A stretch of 64,000 nucleotides of DNA from Chloroflexota bacterium (GTDB taxonomy: Bacteria; Chloroflexota; Anaerolineae; Aggregatilineales; Phototrophicaceae): positions 1-64,000 of the forward strand of contig JAPOVL010000045.1 of the NCBI GenBank assembly GCA_026708115.1, given 5' to 3'. The notes beneath the pieces were generated by a model. The model saw only the letters and a list, made by a program, of their open reading frames with translations, had not been told where the DNA came from and searched no databases. The position numbers and the translations under genes were made by a program. Position 1 is the first letter of the stretch. Each line of letters opens with the position of its first letter. This document shows positions 44,793 through 53,865 of this stretch, one piece after another.

Positions 44793-45917
44793 TTGGCATC
44801 TCAAGATAAATTGCTATTTACACCGGGACCTTTGACAACAAGCGATACTGTAAAAGCGGCTTTAGTACGTGACTTGGGTTCGCGTGATACAGGCTTTATT
44901 CAAATTGTACGCGAAATTCGGCAAATGCTACTCGATTTGGGTGGTTTACAAGGCAATGAGGACTATACTGCGATTTTGATGCAAGGCAGTGGAACATTTG
45001 GTGTGGAAGCAGTCATTTCTTCTGTGATTCCACAAGAAAATGGCAAGCTCCTCGTAATTATCAATGGAGCATATGGTCGGCGTATTGCTGCAATGGCAAA
45101 AACCTTGCATATTCCGACGATGGAACTAAGCTACCCTGAAAATAGCGTGCCTGACTTAACAGAAATTGAAGAGACACTCCGCTTAAATGAGGCGATTACG
45201 CATGTTGCGGCGATCCACTGCGAGACAACAACAGGTCTACTCAATCCAATTGAAGATATAGGCAAAATTGTTGCGAAATACAATCGTGTTTACTTTGTAG
45301 ATGCTATGAGTAGTTTTGGTGCTGTTCCGATTAATATAGTCGATTCACAAATTTATTTTCTAGTATCTTCAGCGAATAAATGTATTGAAGGTCTTCCGGG
45401 TTTTTCCTTTGCAATTGCTCACAAAGAAACTCTTCTGCAAACAAAAGGTTACGCACGCAGTATGAGCCTTGATTTATTGGCACAATGGCAAGGTTTAGAG
45501 AAAAATGGGCAATTTCGCTTCACCCCCCCTGTTCAAACGCTGTTAGCATTCCATCAAGCACTAGTCGAAATACAAGAAGAAGGCAGTGTTGAAGGGCGTG
45601 GTAAACGTTATGCTGAAAACAACAAAATCATCATTGAAGGTATGAAAAAACTTGGTCTAGAACCTTATCTTGATATAGACACCCAGAGCTATATCATCAC
45701 GACCTTCCCTTATCCTGAGCATCCAAATTTCAATTTTGAGACTTTTTACAACAGCTTAAGCGATAAAGGCTTTGTTATTTATCCGGGTAAATTGACTCAG
45801 GCAGATTGCTTCCGTATCGGTAATATCGGGCGAATGAATGCCTCACATATGCACGGTTTGTTAGATGCAGTAGCGGCAACATTCGATGAAATGGAGATCG
45901 AATTAGTAAAGAACTAG
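44793..45917 (+). CDS. phnW: 2-aminoethylphosphonate-pyruvate transaminase
   Basis: LLFTPGPLTTSDTVKAALVRDLGSRDTGFIQIVREIR; MQGSGTFGVEAVISS; SSANKCIEGLPGFSFAIA; AT-rich. Confidence 0.93.
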   Translation: MASQDKLLFTPGPLTTSDTVKAALVRDLGSRDTGFIQIVREIRQMLLDLGGLQGNEDYTAILMQGSGTFGVEAVISSVIPQENGKLLVIINGAYGRRIAAMAKTLHIPTMELSYPENSVPDLTEIEETLRLNEAITHVAAIHCETTTGLLNPIEDIGKIVAKYNRVYFVDAMSSFGAVPINIVDSQIYFLVSSANKCIEGLPGFSFAIAHKETLLQTKGYARSMSLDLLAQWQGLEKNGQFRFTPPVQTLLAFHQALVEIQEEGSVEGRGKRYAENNKIIIEGMKKLGLEPYLDIDTQSYIITTFPYPEHPNFNFETFYNSLSDKGFVIYPGKLTQADCFRIGNIGRMNASHMHGLLDAVAATFDEMEIELVKN

Positions 45918-46233
45918 ATATTTAGGCGAAGAATATGTCCAGTACAATGAATCGCAAACTTGCCCAATCCGATGGATGTGATGTCGCTCAGTGGTGAGCA
46001 ATTTTTCCGTGAGGGAGTAGGACCACTGATGTCCGGCGCATAACAAGTTCCACCGCCCGATGGCTATCGTTGTATGTGGGATTGTCATGACCATGGCGGA
46101 TGCAATCTCACATGTGCTAGTTACATTCCTTAGGGCCAGAGGGGCCAGGGCTGCGCTGGCCGAAACAGTGCTATCTGACCAAGAGAAACTCTCCGCTTAC
46201 TTGCGACTTGCCTAAACGCGAAGGAAACGTTTC

Positions 46234-47481
46234 ATGCCAATCTCATCTTCTGTTGAGGCCAATAGTCGCACCTATGCCGCACTGCGGACCTGTGCCGTGG
46301 TCATCTGCCTCGATGGGTGCGAGCCTGCCTATCTTGATGTTACGATTGCCGACGGACGAATGCCGAATGTCGCTAGAATGCGCGCGAAAGGCACTGACCG
46401 GATTGCGCATTCGGTGATCCCATCCTTTACCAATCCAAACAACATGTCGATTGCCACCGGTCGCCCGCCGAGCGTGCATGGCATCTGCGGCAACTACCTC
46501 TATGAACCGGAAACTGGCCAAGAAGTGATGATGAACGACGTCAGGTTTCTACGTGCCCCGACATTGTTTTCGAAATATTATAAGGTAGGGGCACGCGTCG
46601 CTGTCGTCACTGCAAAGGATAAGCTCCGCGCCCTCTTGGGAGCCGGTCTCTCATTTGATGAAGATCGAGCAATCTGCTTTTCATCTGAACGCGCGGATAT
46701 CGCCACCAAAGCGGTCAATGGGATCGATGACGCCAGTGCCTGGCTCGGCCGTCCAGTGCCGGAAGTCTATTCAGGCGATCTATCGGAATTTGTTTTGGCA
46801 GCTGGTGTGAAGCTGCTCAAAGAGTGGACGCCGGATCTGATGTATCTGTCAACGACCGATTATATTCAGCATAAATTCGCTCCCGAAGCGCAAGGCGCTA
46901 AGGATTTTTATACCATGATCGATGGTTATGTCGGTCAACTAGACGCGATGGGCGCAGCGCTCGTTCTGACCGCGGATCACGGGATGAAGCCAAAGCATGA
47001 CACCAATGGCGCTCCAGCAGTGGTCTATATCCAGGATCTTCTTGATGAGTGGCTTGGCGCTGCCAACGCACGCGTCATCTTACCCATCACCGATCCGTAC
47101 GTCGTGCATCACGGTGCACTTGGGTCCTTCGCCACCGCATATCTTCCAGATGGTGCTGATGTGGCCAGCATCATGGCGCGTCTTGCAGCCATTGATGGCA
47201 TCATGGTCGTGATCGACCGTGAAGAGGCGGTGCGCCGATTTGAATTGCCTGCCGACCGTATCGGCGATATTGTCATTATCTCAGATGAGAACATGACTAT
47301 TGGCACCTCTGAAGAGCGGCATGATCTGGCGGCGCTAAAAGAACCGTTGCGCAGTCATGGTGGACTGACCGAGCAAGAGGTGCCTTTCATCGTCAACCGC
47401 CAGATCGATTTGCCGTCTGCACCCGAACTGCGCAATTTTGACGCGTTTTATTATGCGGCGCAAGCCGCTGGGCAGCAGTAA
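46234..47481 (+). CDS. phnA: Phosphonoacetate hydrolase
   Basis: Alkaline phosphatase fold: CLDGCEPAYLDVTIADGRMPNVARM; PSFTNPNNMSIATGRPPSVHGICGNYLYEPETGQEVMMND; TADHGMKPKHD. Confidence 0.9.
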   Translation: MPISSSVEANSRTYAALRTCAVVICLDGCEPAYLDVTIADGRMPNVARMRAKGTDRIAHSVIPSFTNPNNMSIATGRPPSVHGICGNYLYEPETGQEVMMNDVRFLRAPTLFSKYYKVGARVAVVTAKDKLRALLGAGLSFDEDRAICFSSERADIATKAVNGIDDASAWLGRPVPEVYSGDLSEFVLAAGVKLLKEWTPDLMYLSTTDYIQHKFAPEAQGAKDFYTMIDGYVGQLDAMGAALVLTADHGMKPKHDTNGAPAVVYIQDLLDEWLGAANARVILPITDPYVVHHGALGSFATAYLPDGADVASIMARLAAIDGIMVVIDREEAVRRFELPADRIGDIVIISDENMTIGTSEERHDLAALKEPLRSHGGLTEQEVPFIVNRQIDLPSAPELRNFDAFYYAAQAAGQQ

Positions 47482-47520
47482 TCGGTAATATTGAATATTA
47501 AATTCGCTAGGAGTTTTCAT

Positions 47521-48969
47521 ATGTCAGAGCAAGAAATCCGCCGTGAAGCCATGCGCATTGGTGGGGAGAAGGTCTATGCCGACGCTGTTGTTGAGGTTGA
47601 GTATCCGCGAACCCGTGAGGTGATTGCTACGGTTCCGGCTGGCACGGCGGAACATGCCCACCGTGCCTTTGAGATTGCCGCCGCGTATCAGCCCAAGCTC
47701 ACGCGGTATGAACGTCAACAGATCCTCTTTCGCGCGGCCGCACTGATCCGGGACCGTCGGGAAGAGATCGCTCACTGGCTGACACTTGAACTGGGCATCT
47801 GCAAGCAACACTCTCTCTATGAAACCGGCCGCTCCTACGATGTGTTCACGCTGGCGGGACAACTTGCCATTCAGGATGATGGGCAGATCTTTTCATGTGA
47901 TCTGACGCCACATGGCAAGAGTCGCAAGATCTTCACCAAACGTGAACCGGTCCGCGCCATTTCCGCGATCACGCCCTTTAACCACCCGCTCAACATGGTG
48001 GCGCATAAAGTCGCTCCGGCGATTGCCACCAATAACTGCATGGTCTGCAAGCCGACCGAACTGACCCCGTTAACCGCTATCACGCTGGCCGACATTCTCT
48101 TTGAGGCCGGCCTGCCGCCTGAGATGTTCCAGATTGTCACCGGCTGGCCCCAGGATATCGGCGACGAAATGGTCACCAATCCAAACATCGACATCGTCAC
48201 CTTTACTGGCGGTGTTCCTGTCGGCAAGATGATTGCGGAAAAAGCGGGCTACAAGCGCACTGCGTTAGAGCTAGGGGGGAATTCTGCGCTGGTCATTCTG
48301 AATGATCTGAATGGTGAAGATCTCGACAAAGCCGCTACCATTGCGGTGGCCGGTGCGACCGGCAATTCGGGGCAGCGCTGCACCGCAGTCAAACGCATTC
48401 TGATTCAGGAAAGCGTTGCCGATGCAATTGTTCCGCTGATCCTAGAAAAGGCCAAGACCATCCGCTTTGGCGACCCCATGGACCCAGAGACTCAGCTTGG
48501 CTGTGTAATCAGCGCCAAAGCGGCCGAATTGTTTGAAAGCCGCGTATTTGACGCTGAAAAGCTGGGGGCGAAAATTCTCTACCACCCCGGTCGGGACGGC
48601 GCGCTGCTGCCGCCGATTGTGGTTGATCACGTTCCCCATAACTGTGAATTAGTGATCGAGGAGACCTTTGGCCCGGTGGTGCCGATTGTACGCGTTCCGG
48701 ATGATGACGCGGCGGTAATGGAGATTTCGAACGGCACCCAGTTCGGTCTCTCCGCGGGCGTCTGCACCAATGATCTGATTCGTGCCACTAACTATATCGA
48801 AGGGCTCAATGTCGGTACGGTGAATATCTGGGAGCAGCCGGGTTACCGCATAGAGATGTCGCCCTTTGGCGGCATCAAAGATTCGGGCAATGGCGTCAAG
48901 GAAGGGGTGCTGGAGGCAATGAAATTCTTTACCAACGTAAAAACTTATTCGCTGCCCTGGCCAGCTTAG
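47521..48969 (+). CDS. phnY: Aldehyde dehydrogenase, phosphonoacetaldehyde dehydrogenase type
   Basis: ALDH motifs [44 protein letters not shown]; next to phnA and phnW. Confidence 0.88.
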   Translation: MSEQEIRREAMRIGGEKVYADAVVEVEYPRTREVIATVPAGTAEHAHRAFEIAAAYQPKLTRYERQQILFRAAALIRDRREEIAHWLTLELGICKQHSLYETGRSYDVFTLAGQLAIQDDGQIFSCDLTPHGKSRKIFTKREPVRAISAITPFNHPLNMVAHKVAPAIATNNCMVCKPTELTPLTAITLADILFEAGLPPEMFQIVTGWPQDIGDEMVTNPNIDIVTFTGGVPVGKMIAEKAGYKRTALELGGNSALVILNDLNGEDLDKAATIAVAGATGNSGQRCTAVKRILIQESVADAIVPLILEKAKTIRFGDPMDPETQLGCVISAKAAELFESRVFDAEKLGAKILYHPGRDGALLPPIVVDHVPHNCELVIEETFGPVVPIVRVPDDDAAVMEISNGTQFGLSAGVCTNDLIRATNYIEGLNVGTVNIWEQPGYRIEMSPFGGIKDSGNGVKEGVLEAMKFFTNVKTYSLPWPA

Positions 48970-49077
48970 GGTCACGCAGGAGCTTTACCCAGTCCAGCCC
49001 CTAACACGGTAAAATATGCTGATTGAACGATTTACGAGCATACCAATCACAAGAAATGATCAAAGGAAAAATCAACT

Positions 49078-49170
49078 ATGAACAGATCAAACCTCTCTGT
49101 TGCCGTTATTGGAGCAGGGGCGATGGGTTGCCTATTTGGCGGGTTACTACGTGAAGGCGGTCTCGCCCAG
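49078..49170 (+). pseudogene. 5' fragment of a ketopantoate reductase-like gene
   Basis: MNRSNLSVAVIGAGAMGCLFGGLLREGG, then coding similarity stops. Confidence 0.6.
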
Positions 49171-49189
49171 AGGCTTGGAATATATTCTC

Positions 49190-49592
49190 GGAGCGATTCG
49201 GGCAATTCCTTCCGCTCTTTTCCGCGTAAAAGAGTGTCAATTCTACGTTCCAAATCGTCGTAATCATGTAGATTCGGTTGCAATAACGCGGGAAACCCCT
49301 CATCTAATAGTGCAAAACCTCGCTCCAAATGATCCACGATTCTTGGGTCAACATGAAGTTGCGTTTTGCGGACGAAATCTTTCACCAAGTTTAACGACTT
49401 GTCACGACAGCTATCGGCACGTTTCTTGAATGAATGGCAATCCTTTTTGTTTTCTCTGTGAGCCGACGCTAGATTCTCTCTCCATTCAGTGTAGAATTGC
49501 AAAGGCATCCAGACTTGATCTATCAGTTCCTCCAGAATTGCCAAAAGCGCTTGTCCCCGCTCGGGTGGCAACCGGCGCAAAGCGAGCATCAC
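49190..49592 (-). pseudogene. Fragment of a PIN-like (DUF4935-type) protein
   Basis: LLAILEELIDQVWMPLQFYTEWRENLASAHRENKKDCHSFKKRADSCRDKSLNLVKDF; ends against the panE-like fragment. Confidence 0.5.
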
Positions 49593-49593
49593 T

Positions 49594-49764
49594 GTGCTTG
49601 AAGCATCACCGGGAGATGATATTATTTTTCACGACCTGACATTGCATGCTTCGTTTCCTAACCGTGATGGTCTTGATCGCTGGTCTTTCATTGCCACCTA
49701 TCGCAGTGGGTCAATACCAGACACATCCACAGTTTGGACGCAATCGTTATCATTGCATGCATGA
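49594..49764 (+). pseudogene. C-terminal fragment of a phytanoyl-CoA dioxygenase (PhyH)-like gene
   Basis: Frame read from 49594: VLEASPGDDIIFHDLTLHASFPNRDGLDRWSFIATYRSGSIPDTSTVWTQSLSLHA*. Confidence 0.6.
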
Positions 49765-49819
49765 TGCGGGTATTTACCCGCTAAACAGGTTGAAAACCTG
49801 TTCTACCTGGGAGGAAATC

Positions 49820-50210
49820 ATGGACGATACCCAATTTGGCACCAGAAATAAACGGGGTGATTGGAAACCATTCGGTAACGTATCTGTGAACCCACGTTAT
49901 CTAATCCCGCCGGAACCCGTAAAATTCTTGAAGTGGATTTTCGGTTGGAATGGCTACCTCTTTCCTTGGCAGTTTCTATGGGCACTCATCGCGATCGGCA
50001 GCCGGTTTTGACAAATTGGTCCTAGAGAATGGTTTCTCAGTGGATGCAGCAACTTACGGCCATTACCTACACCACAAATACTTCGAATGTAATTACGCGG
50101 GCGATACGACTAATTTTCTGGATAAGCTTTTTGGCACCTTCCACGATGGCTCCGATGAAGCGACAGAAGCCCTGAAGCAGCGACTGCGGCGTAGAGCGTC
50201 GGCCAGATGA
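49820..50210 (+). pseudogene. Sterol desaturase/fatty acid hydroxylase remnant with internal deletion and frameshift
   Basis: WKPFGNVSVNPRYLIPPEPVKFLKWIFGWNGYLFPWQFLWALIA, then other frame FDKLVLENGFSVDAATYGHYLHHKYFECNYAGDTTNFLDKLFGTFHDG. Confidence 0.7.
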
Positions 50211-50274
50211 AATCGCCGAGCACCGTGGTCAATCTCCGTTTTACCTCTGGTGCGGTAACCAATGGAGCAGATTT

Positions 50275-51075
50275 ATGAAGATTGGTGCTTCAACAATTGC
50301 CTATAGAAATAGGCAACTCAATGCTGATTTGCTGAAAGAAATTAAGGTGAGTGGTATCGAAATACTCGAATTAACCGACTATCACCCAGCGTTCGATTAC
50401 GCAGATTCAGCTGCCTTTCGCACCCTAAAAGCAGCGTTGGATGATCTCGAAATGCAGATTTATACGTTACACGCCCATTTGCTGTATCTTGATCAAGCTT
50501 GTGTGCTATGGGCTTCGTCCTCAGATCAGCGTCAGCATTTGTTAGCCAGCTACCAAACCGCGATTGACGCCTTTGCGCGATTAGGCGGCGGCATTATGGT
50601 AACCCACGACATCACGATTGCTGAACGCGATCAGCCGGAACATGGTGAGCAGTTGGCGGCTTTGACTGAAAATCTTCAGCAGATTACCACATATGCTGCT
50701 GATCACAACGTGCGCATTGCGGTAGAAAATTTGGGTCGTGGCTATTTTAGTGATCCAGTCAATCTGAAAAATCTGGTTCGTGCCGTTGGTTTGGACACCA
50801 TCGGTATGTGTATTGATACAGGTCATCGAAACCTCAATGGTGATCCCGTCGAGGCATTACGTATCGCCGGAGAAAAGCTATTCACCGTCCACATCCACGA
50901 CAATCACGGTCAACACGACGACCATCTTTTGCCAACACGTGGCAACATTAATTGGTCATCTATTCTGCAGGCGCTGGATGACATTGGCTATCCGGGCGTT
51001 TTTTTGTATGAGCTGTCTCGGGCCGTCGATATCGGAGCGGTTTCGCGAAATTTCGAACAACTTCAGGACAAGTAG
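50275..51075 (+). CDS. Sugar phosphate isomerase/epimerase (AP endonuclease 2-like TIM barrel)
   Basis: ISGIEILELTDYHPAF-type start; VRIAVENLGRGYFSDPVNLKNLVRAV; IGMCIDTGHRNLNGDPVEALRIAGEKLFTVHIHDNHGQHDDHLLPTRGNINWSSILQAL. Confidence 0.88.
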   Translation: MKIGASTIAYRNRQLNADLLKEIKVSGIEILELTDYHPAFDYADSAAFRTLKAALDDLEMQIYTLHAHLLYLDQACVLWASSSDQRQHLLASYQTAIDAFARLGGGIMVTHDITIAERDQPEHGEQLAALTENLQQITTYAADHNVRIAVENLGRGYFSDPVNLKNLVRAVGLDTIGMCIDTGHRNLNGDPVEALRIAGEKLFTVHIHDNHGQHDDHLLPTRGNINWSSILQALDDIGYPGVFLYELSRAVDIGAVSRNFEQLQDK

Positions 51076-51208
51076 ACTCCCGCGCGACAATGCCGCCGCC
51101 CACGCAAAATACCTTGCGTCGCGCTGCGATTAGCTCCCCCTCTCTGATGCCTCGGGGAGGGGGCCGGGGGAGGGGTTTGCCGCTCGCAACGTAAACAGGA
51201 GATAGCTT

Positions 51209-51753
51209 ATGTCAAAGGAAGACACCATACAACACATCTTAACAGTGTTTCAGACGTCCGGGGGTGAAATATACGGCGCCGAAGCGGTGACCCAGCTCGA
51301 GCATGCCTTGCAGGCCGCCAGCTTGGCCCGCGACAGCGGCGCTTCAGCGGTGCTTGTCGCTGCTGCGCTATTGCACGATATCGGCCATCTAGTTAGACGA
51401 TGAAGTGCCTGGCGACGCTCACACCAGCAATCCGGAGAAGCTCGATGATGCTCACGAAGTACTACGGGCCAGAAGTAAACGATCCGGTTCGGCTACACGT
51501 ACCCGCAAAACGATATCTGTGTTCGGTAAAGCCAGCGTACCAAGATCGATTGTCTCTAAGGTCGCTACAGAGCTTCCACGATGAGGGCGGAACGATGACA
51601 GAGGCAGAGATCGCCGCCTTTGAAGCGGAAGCGAACTATGAAGCGGCGTTGCGGATTCGAGCCTGGGATGATGCTGCCAAAATACTTGGCCAGCACACGC
51701 CATCGATTGAGTCGTTCGTTCCAGATCTGCGGGCTGCACAAATGAAATCTTGA
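51209..51753 (+). pseudogene. Phosphonate-operon HD-domain protein (Phn-HD/PhnZ-like), broken by at least two frameshifts
   Basis: LLHDIGHLV (frame 2), DDEVPGDAHTSNPEKLDDAHE (frame 0), TKYYGPEVNDPVRLHVPAKRYLCSVKPAYQDRLSLRSL...RAWDDAAKILG (frame 1). Confidence 0.85.
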
Positions 51754-51827
51754 CACGCTACTGGCAGGACTGCCGATTGGGTCGCCAGATGGTCCCGTTG
51801 AACGCTACTCAGTCAAGAAATAACGTG

Positions 51828-51951
51828 ACGTCTAATGTGAAATTGAGTTGCCAAAAACGGGCTGATCTCCAAAATGGTAAGTATCGAACCAACCATGTGG
51901 AGAGCCAGCCCGATGAACAGTATAGAGGTTGAAACATTGTTTCCCATCCTC
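51828..51951 (+). repeat. IS982-type element 5' end, copy B of the 124-bp direct repeat
   Basis: 118/124 identical to 43986-44109, ungapped; no transposase body follows. Confidence 0.9.
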
Positions 51952-52274
51952 GCTCAAGCAACTTCACATAGAGCGTCAAAGAAGAATCGGATTAAGGAAA
52001 CTTTATGAATGGCTGCCCATCCTGAAAGCGCTCAAAGCGATTAATTTTGATCGTGTGGCTCTGTTTGAACCTTCTTGTATTTTGCCCGATATGCAGGCGG
52101 AGGGCCTCAAGCGTATCAAGGCAGGATTTGAACGCATGGCGCAGGAATTCGCCCCTGTTTAAGTAATACCAACTGGAAAATCACCCGCGTATATTATTTT
52201 GCGTTATTTGAGTGACACTTGACCTCAAAGGGCAGTTGCAAGGTTTAGCCGAGTCTTTTGGGAAGTTAGAATAA

Positions 52275-53384
52275 TTGACACAGCATGTGAGGCAAAACAG
52301 AAGAGGATACACAATGGTGCGTTCCGCTATCTTTATCGAACCGAATCAACCCCTGCAGATTCGTGAATACCCTACGCCATCGCTGGAGAGTGGCGCTATT
52401 CTGGCTAAGGTGCGGCTGGCGACAATCTGCGGATCAGATTTGCACACGTTTCTTGGCAGGCGTGGCGCTGACGCGCCAAGCATACTCGGGCATGAAATCG
52501 TCGGCGAAATCGTAGAAATGGGCGCCACAACAGTAGAGGGTATAAATGGCGAAACACTGTCTATCGGTGACCGTATTACCTGGGGGTTAACCACTTCCTG
52601 TGGCGATTGCGAATTTTGTGTTGAACGTGATCTCAGCCAAAAATGCATTCATAGTTTCAAATATGGTCATGCCAATTCAGAAGCGCGTCCCCATCTCAAT
52701 GGTGGCTTCGCACAACACCTTTATCTACGCCCGGGATCATCAATTTTGCGATTGCCGGACAACATCACTGATGCGGAAGCCGCCCCCATAAACTGTGCTT
52801 TGGCGACAATCATGCAAGCGGTGGATCGGATACAACTTAAGAACGGTGAACGTGCCTTAGTACAGGGTGCGGGTATGCTTGGTATCTATGCCTGTGCTGT
52901 CCTGAGTAAAGCCGGGTGTTCAGATATTATCGTTACAGACTTCAACACCAAACGACTAGCCATCGCTGAGAAATTTGGAGCGACCCGGACGATTGCTCTG
53001 CAAGAAGCAGACCTCGTAGCACTAGCTGATGAATTGAAAGTAGATATTGTGATAGAAGTTTGTGGTGTCCCCTCTTGTGTCGCATTCGGAATTGATGCGC
53101 TACAAATTGGTGGACGCTATGTCCTTGCAGGATTTGTCTACCCTGATGCAAATATCACTGTTGATGGCGCGAAAATTGTGCGAAAGATGCTAACGCTTCA
53201 TGGGATTCACAATTATCAACCTAAACATCTATTACAGGCAGTTGACTTCGTATCGCGGTATCGTCTCGAATTTCCTTTTGAAGAGTTGGTCTCAGAATAC
53301 TATTCATTGGATGAAATCAATACAGCCTTTGCTGTTGCACAATCTGGCAAAGTGATCCGGGTCGCAATCAAGCCCAATAGTTGA
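52275..53384 (+). CDS. Zinc-binding alcohol dehydrogenase, phosphonate-catabolism-associated (HpnZ-like)
   Basis: CGSDLHTFLGRRGADAPSILGHEIVGEI; TSCGDCEFCVERDLSQKCIHSFKYGH; probable start at 52314. Confidence 0.85.
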   Translation: MTQHVRQNRRGYTMVRSAIFIEPNQPLQIREYPTPSLESGAILAKVRLATICGSDLHTFLGRRGADAPSILGHEIVGEIVEMGATTVEGINGETLSIGDRITWGLTTSCGDCEFCVERDLSQKCIHSFKYGHANSEARPHLNGGFAQHLYLRPGSSILRLPDNITDAEAAPINCALATIMQAVDRIQLKNGERALVQGAGMLGIYACAVLSKAGCSDIIVTDFNTKRLAIAEKFGATRTIALQEADLVALADELKVDIVIEVCGVPSCVAFGIDALQIGGRYVLAGFVYPDANITVDGAKIVRKMLTLHGIHNYQPKHLLQAVDFVSRYRLEFPFEELVSEYYSLDEINTAFAVAQSGKVIRVAIKPNS

Positions 53385-53544
53385 GGTATGGTTTTCAACT
53401 AATATAAGGTGGGACCGCCCGTGGACAGAAGTAGATTTCCTAGTTTGACGGTCTGGAGTTAAAGATCAGCGGTAGCGCACACTTAGACTGCCGCGGGGCC
53501 GCTCAGGTCAAGTTCTTCGGCGAAGTGGCAGGCGGCAATCTGAC

Positions 53545-53865
53545 CTGCGGCGCTCGGAACTGGTGGCGCTGCGCTGGTCGGACGTGGATGTGGAAGCGGG
53601 CATCGTCACGGTGCGTCATGGCAAAGGTGACAAGGAGCGCGTCGCCGCCATTCTTGACAGCACGGATGGCACCAAGCTCGCCCTGGAGCGCCTGCAGGAA
53701 TCCCAACTTGGGCAGTATCGCTACATATTTGCATCCACCACCCGAGGGCGCAGGACCAAGTGGCTGGCCGACGTGCCGACTTCAGATGAGGTGGTGGCGC
53801 TGGTGGTTGAGAAAACCGCGGCAACGGCTGGTCTGGGCAAGTTAGCGTCGCACGACTTGCGCCGG
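53545..53865 (+). pseudogene. Tyrosine recombinase/integrase catalytic-domain fragment
   Basis: LRRSELVALRWSDVDVEAGIVTVRHGKGDKERV...LASHDLRR, fused in frame to a helicase fragment. Confidence 0.8.

Noticed and set aside
51130-51175. G/C-run hairpin CCCCCTCTCTGATGCCTCGGGGAGGGGG as another copy of the TIR element
   Set aside because: Only the GC-rich stem resembles it; TIRs and the internal TAATAATTTG..GATTTTCG region are missing.
51929-52162. 77-aa ORF after IS copy B (WLPILKALKAINFDRVALFEPSCILPDMQAEGLKRIKAGFERMAQEF)
   Set aside because: Looks like a C-terminal gene fragment but I cannot assign a family; not called.
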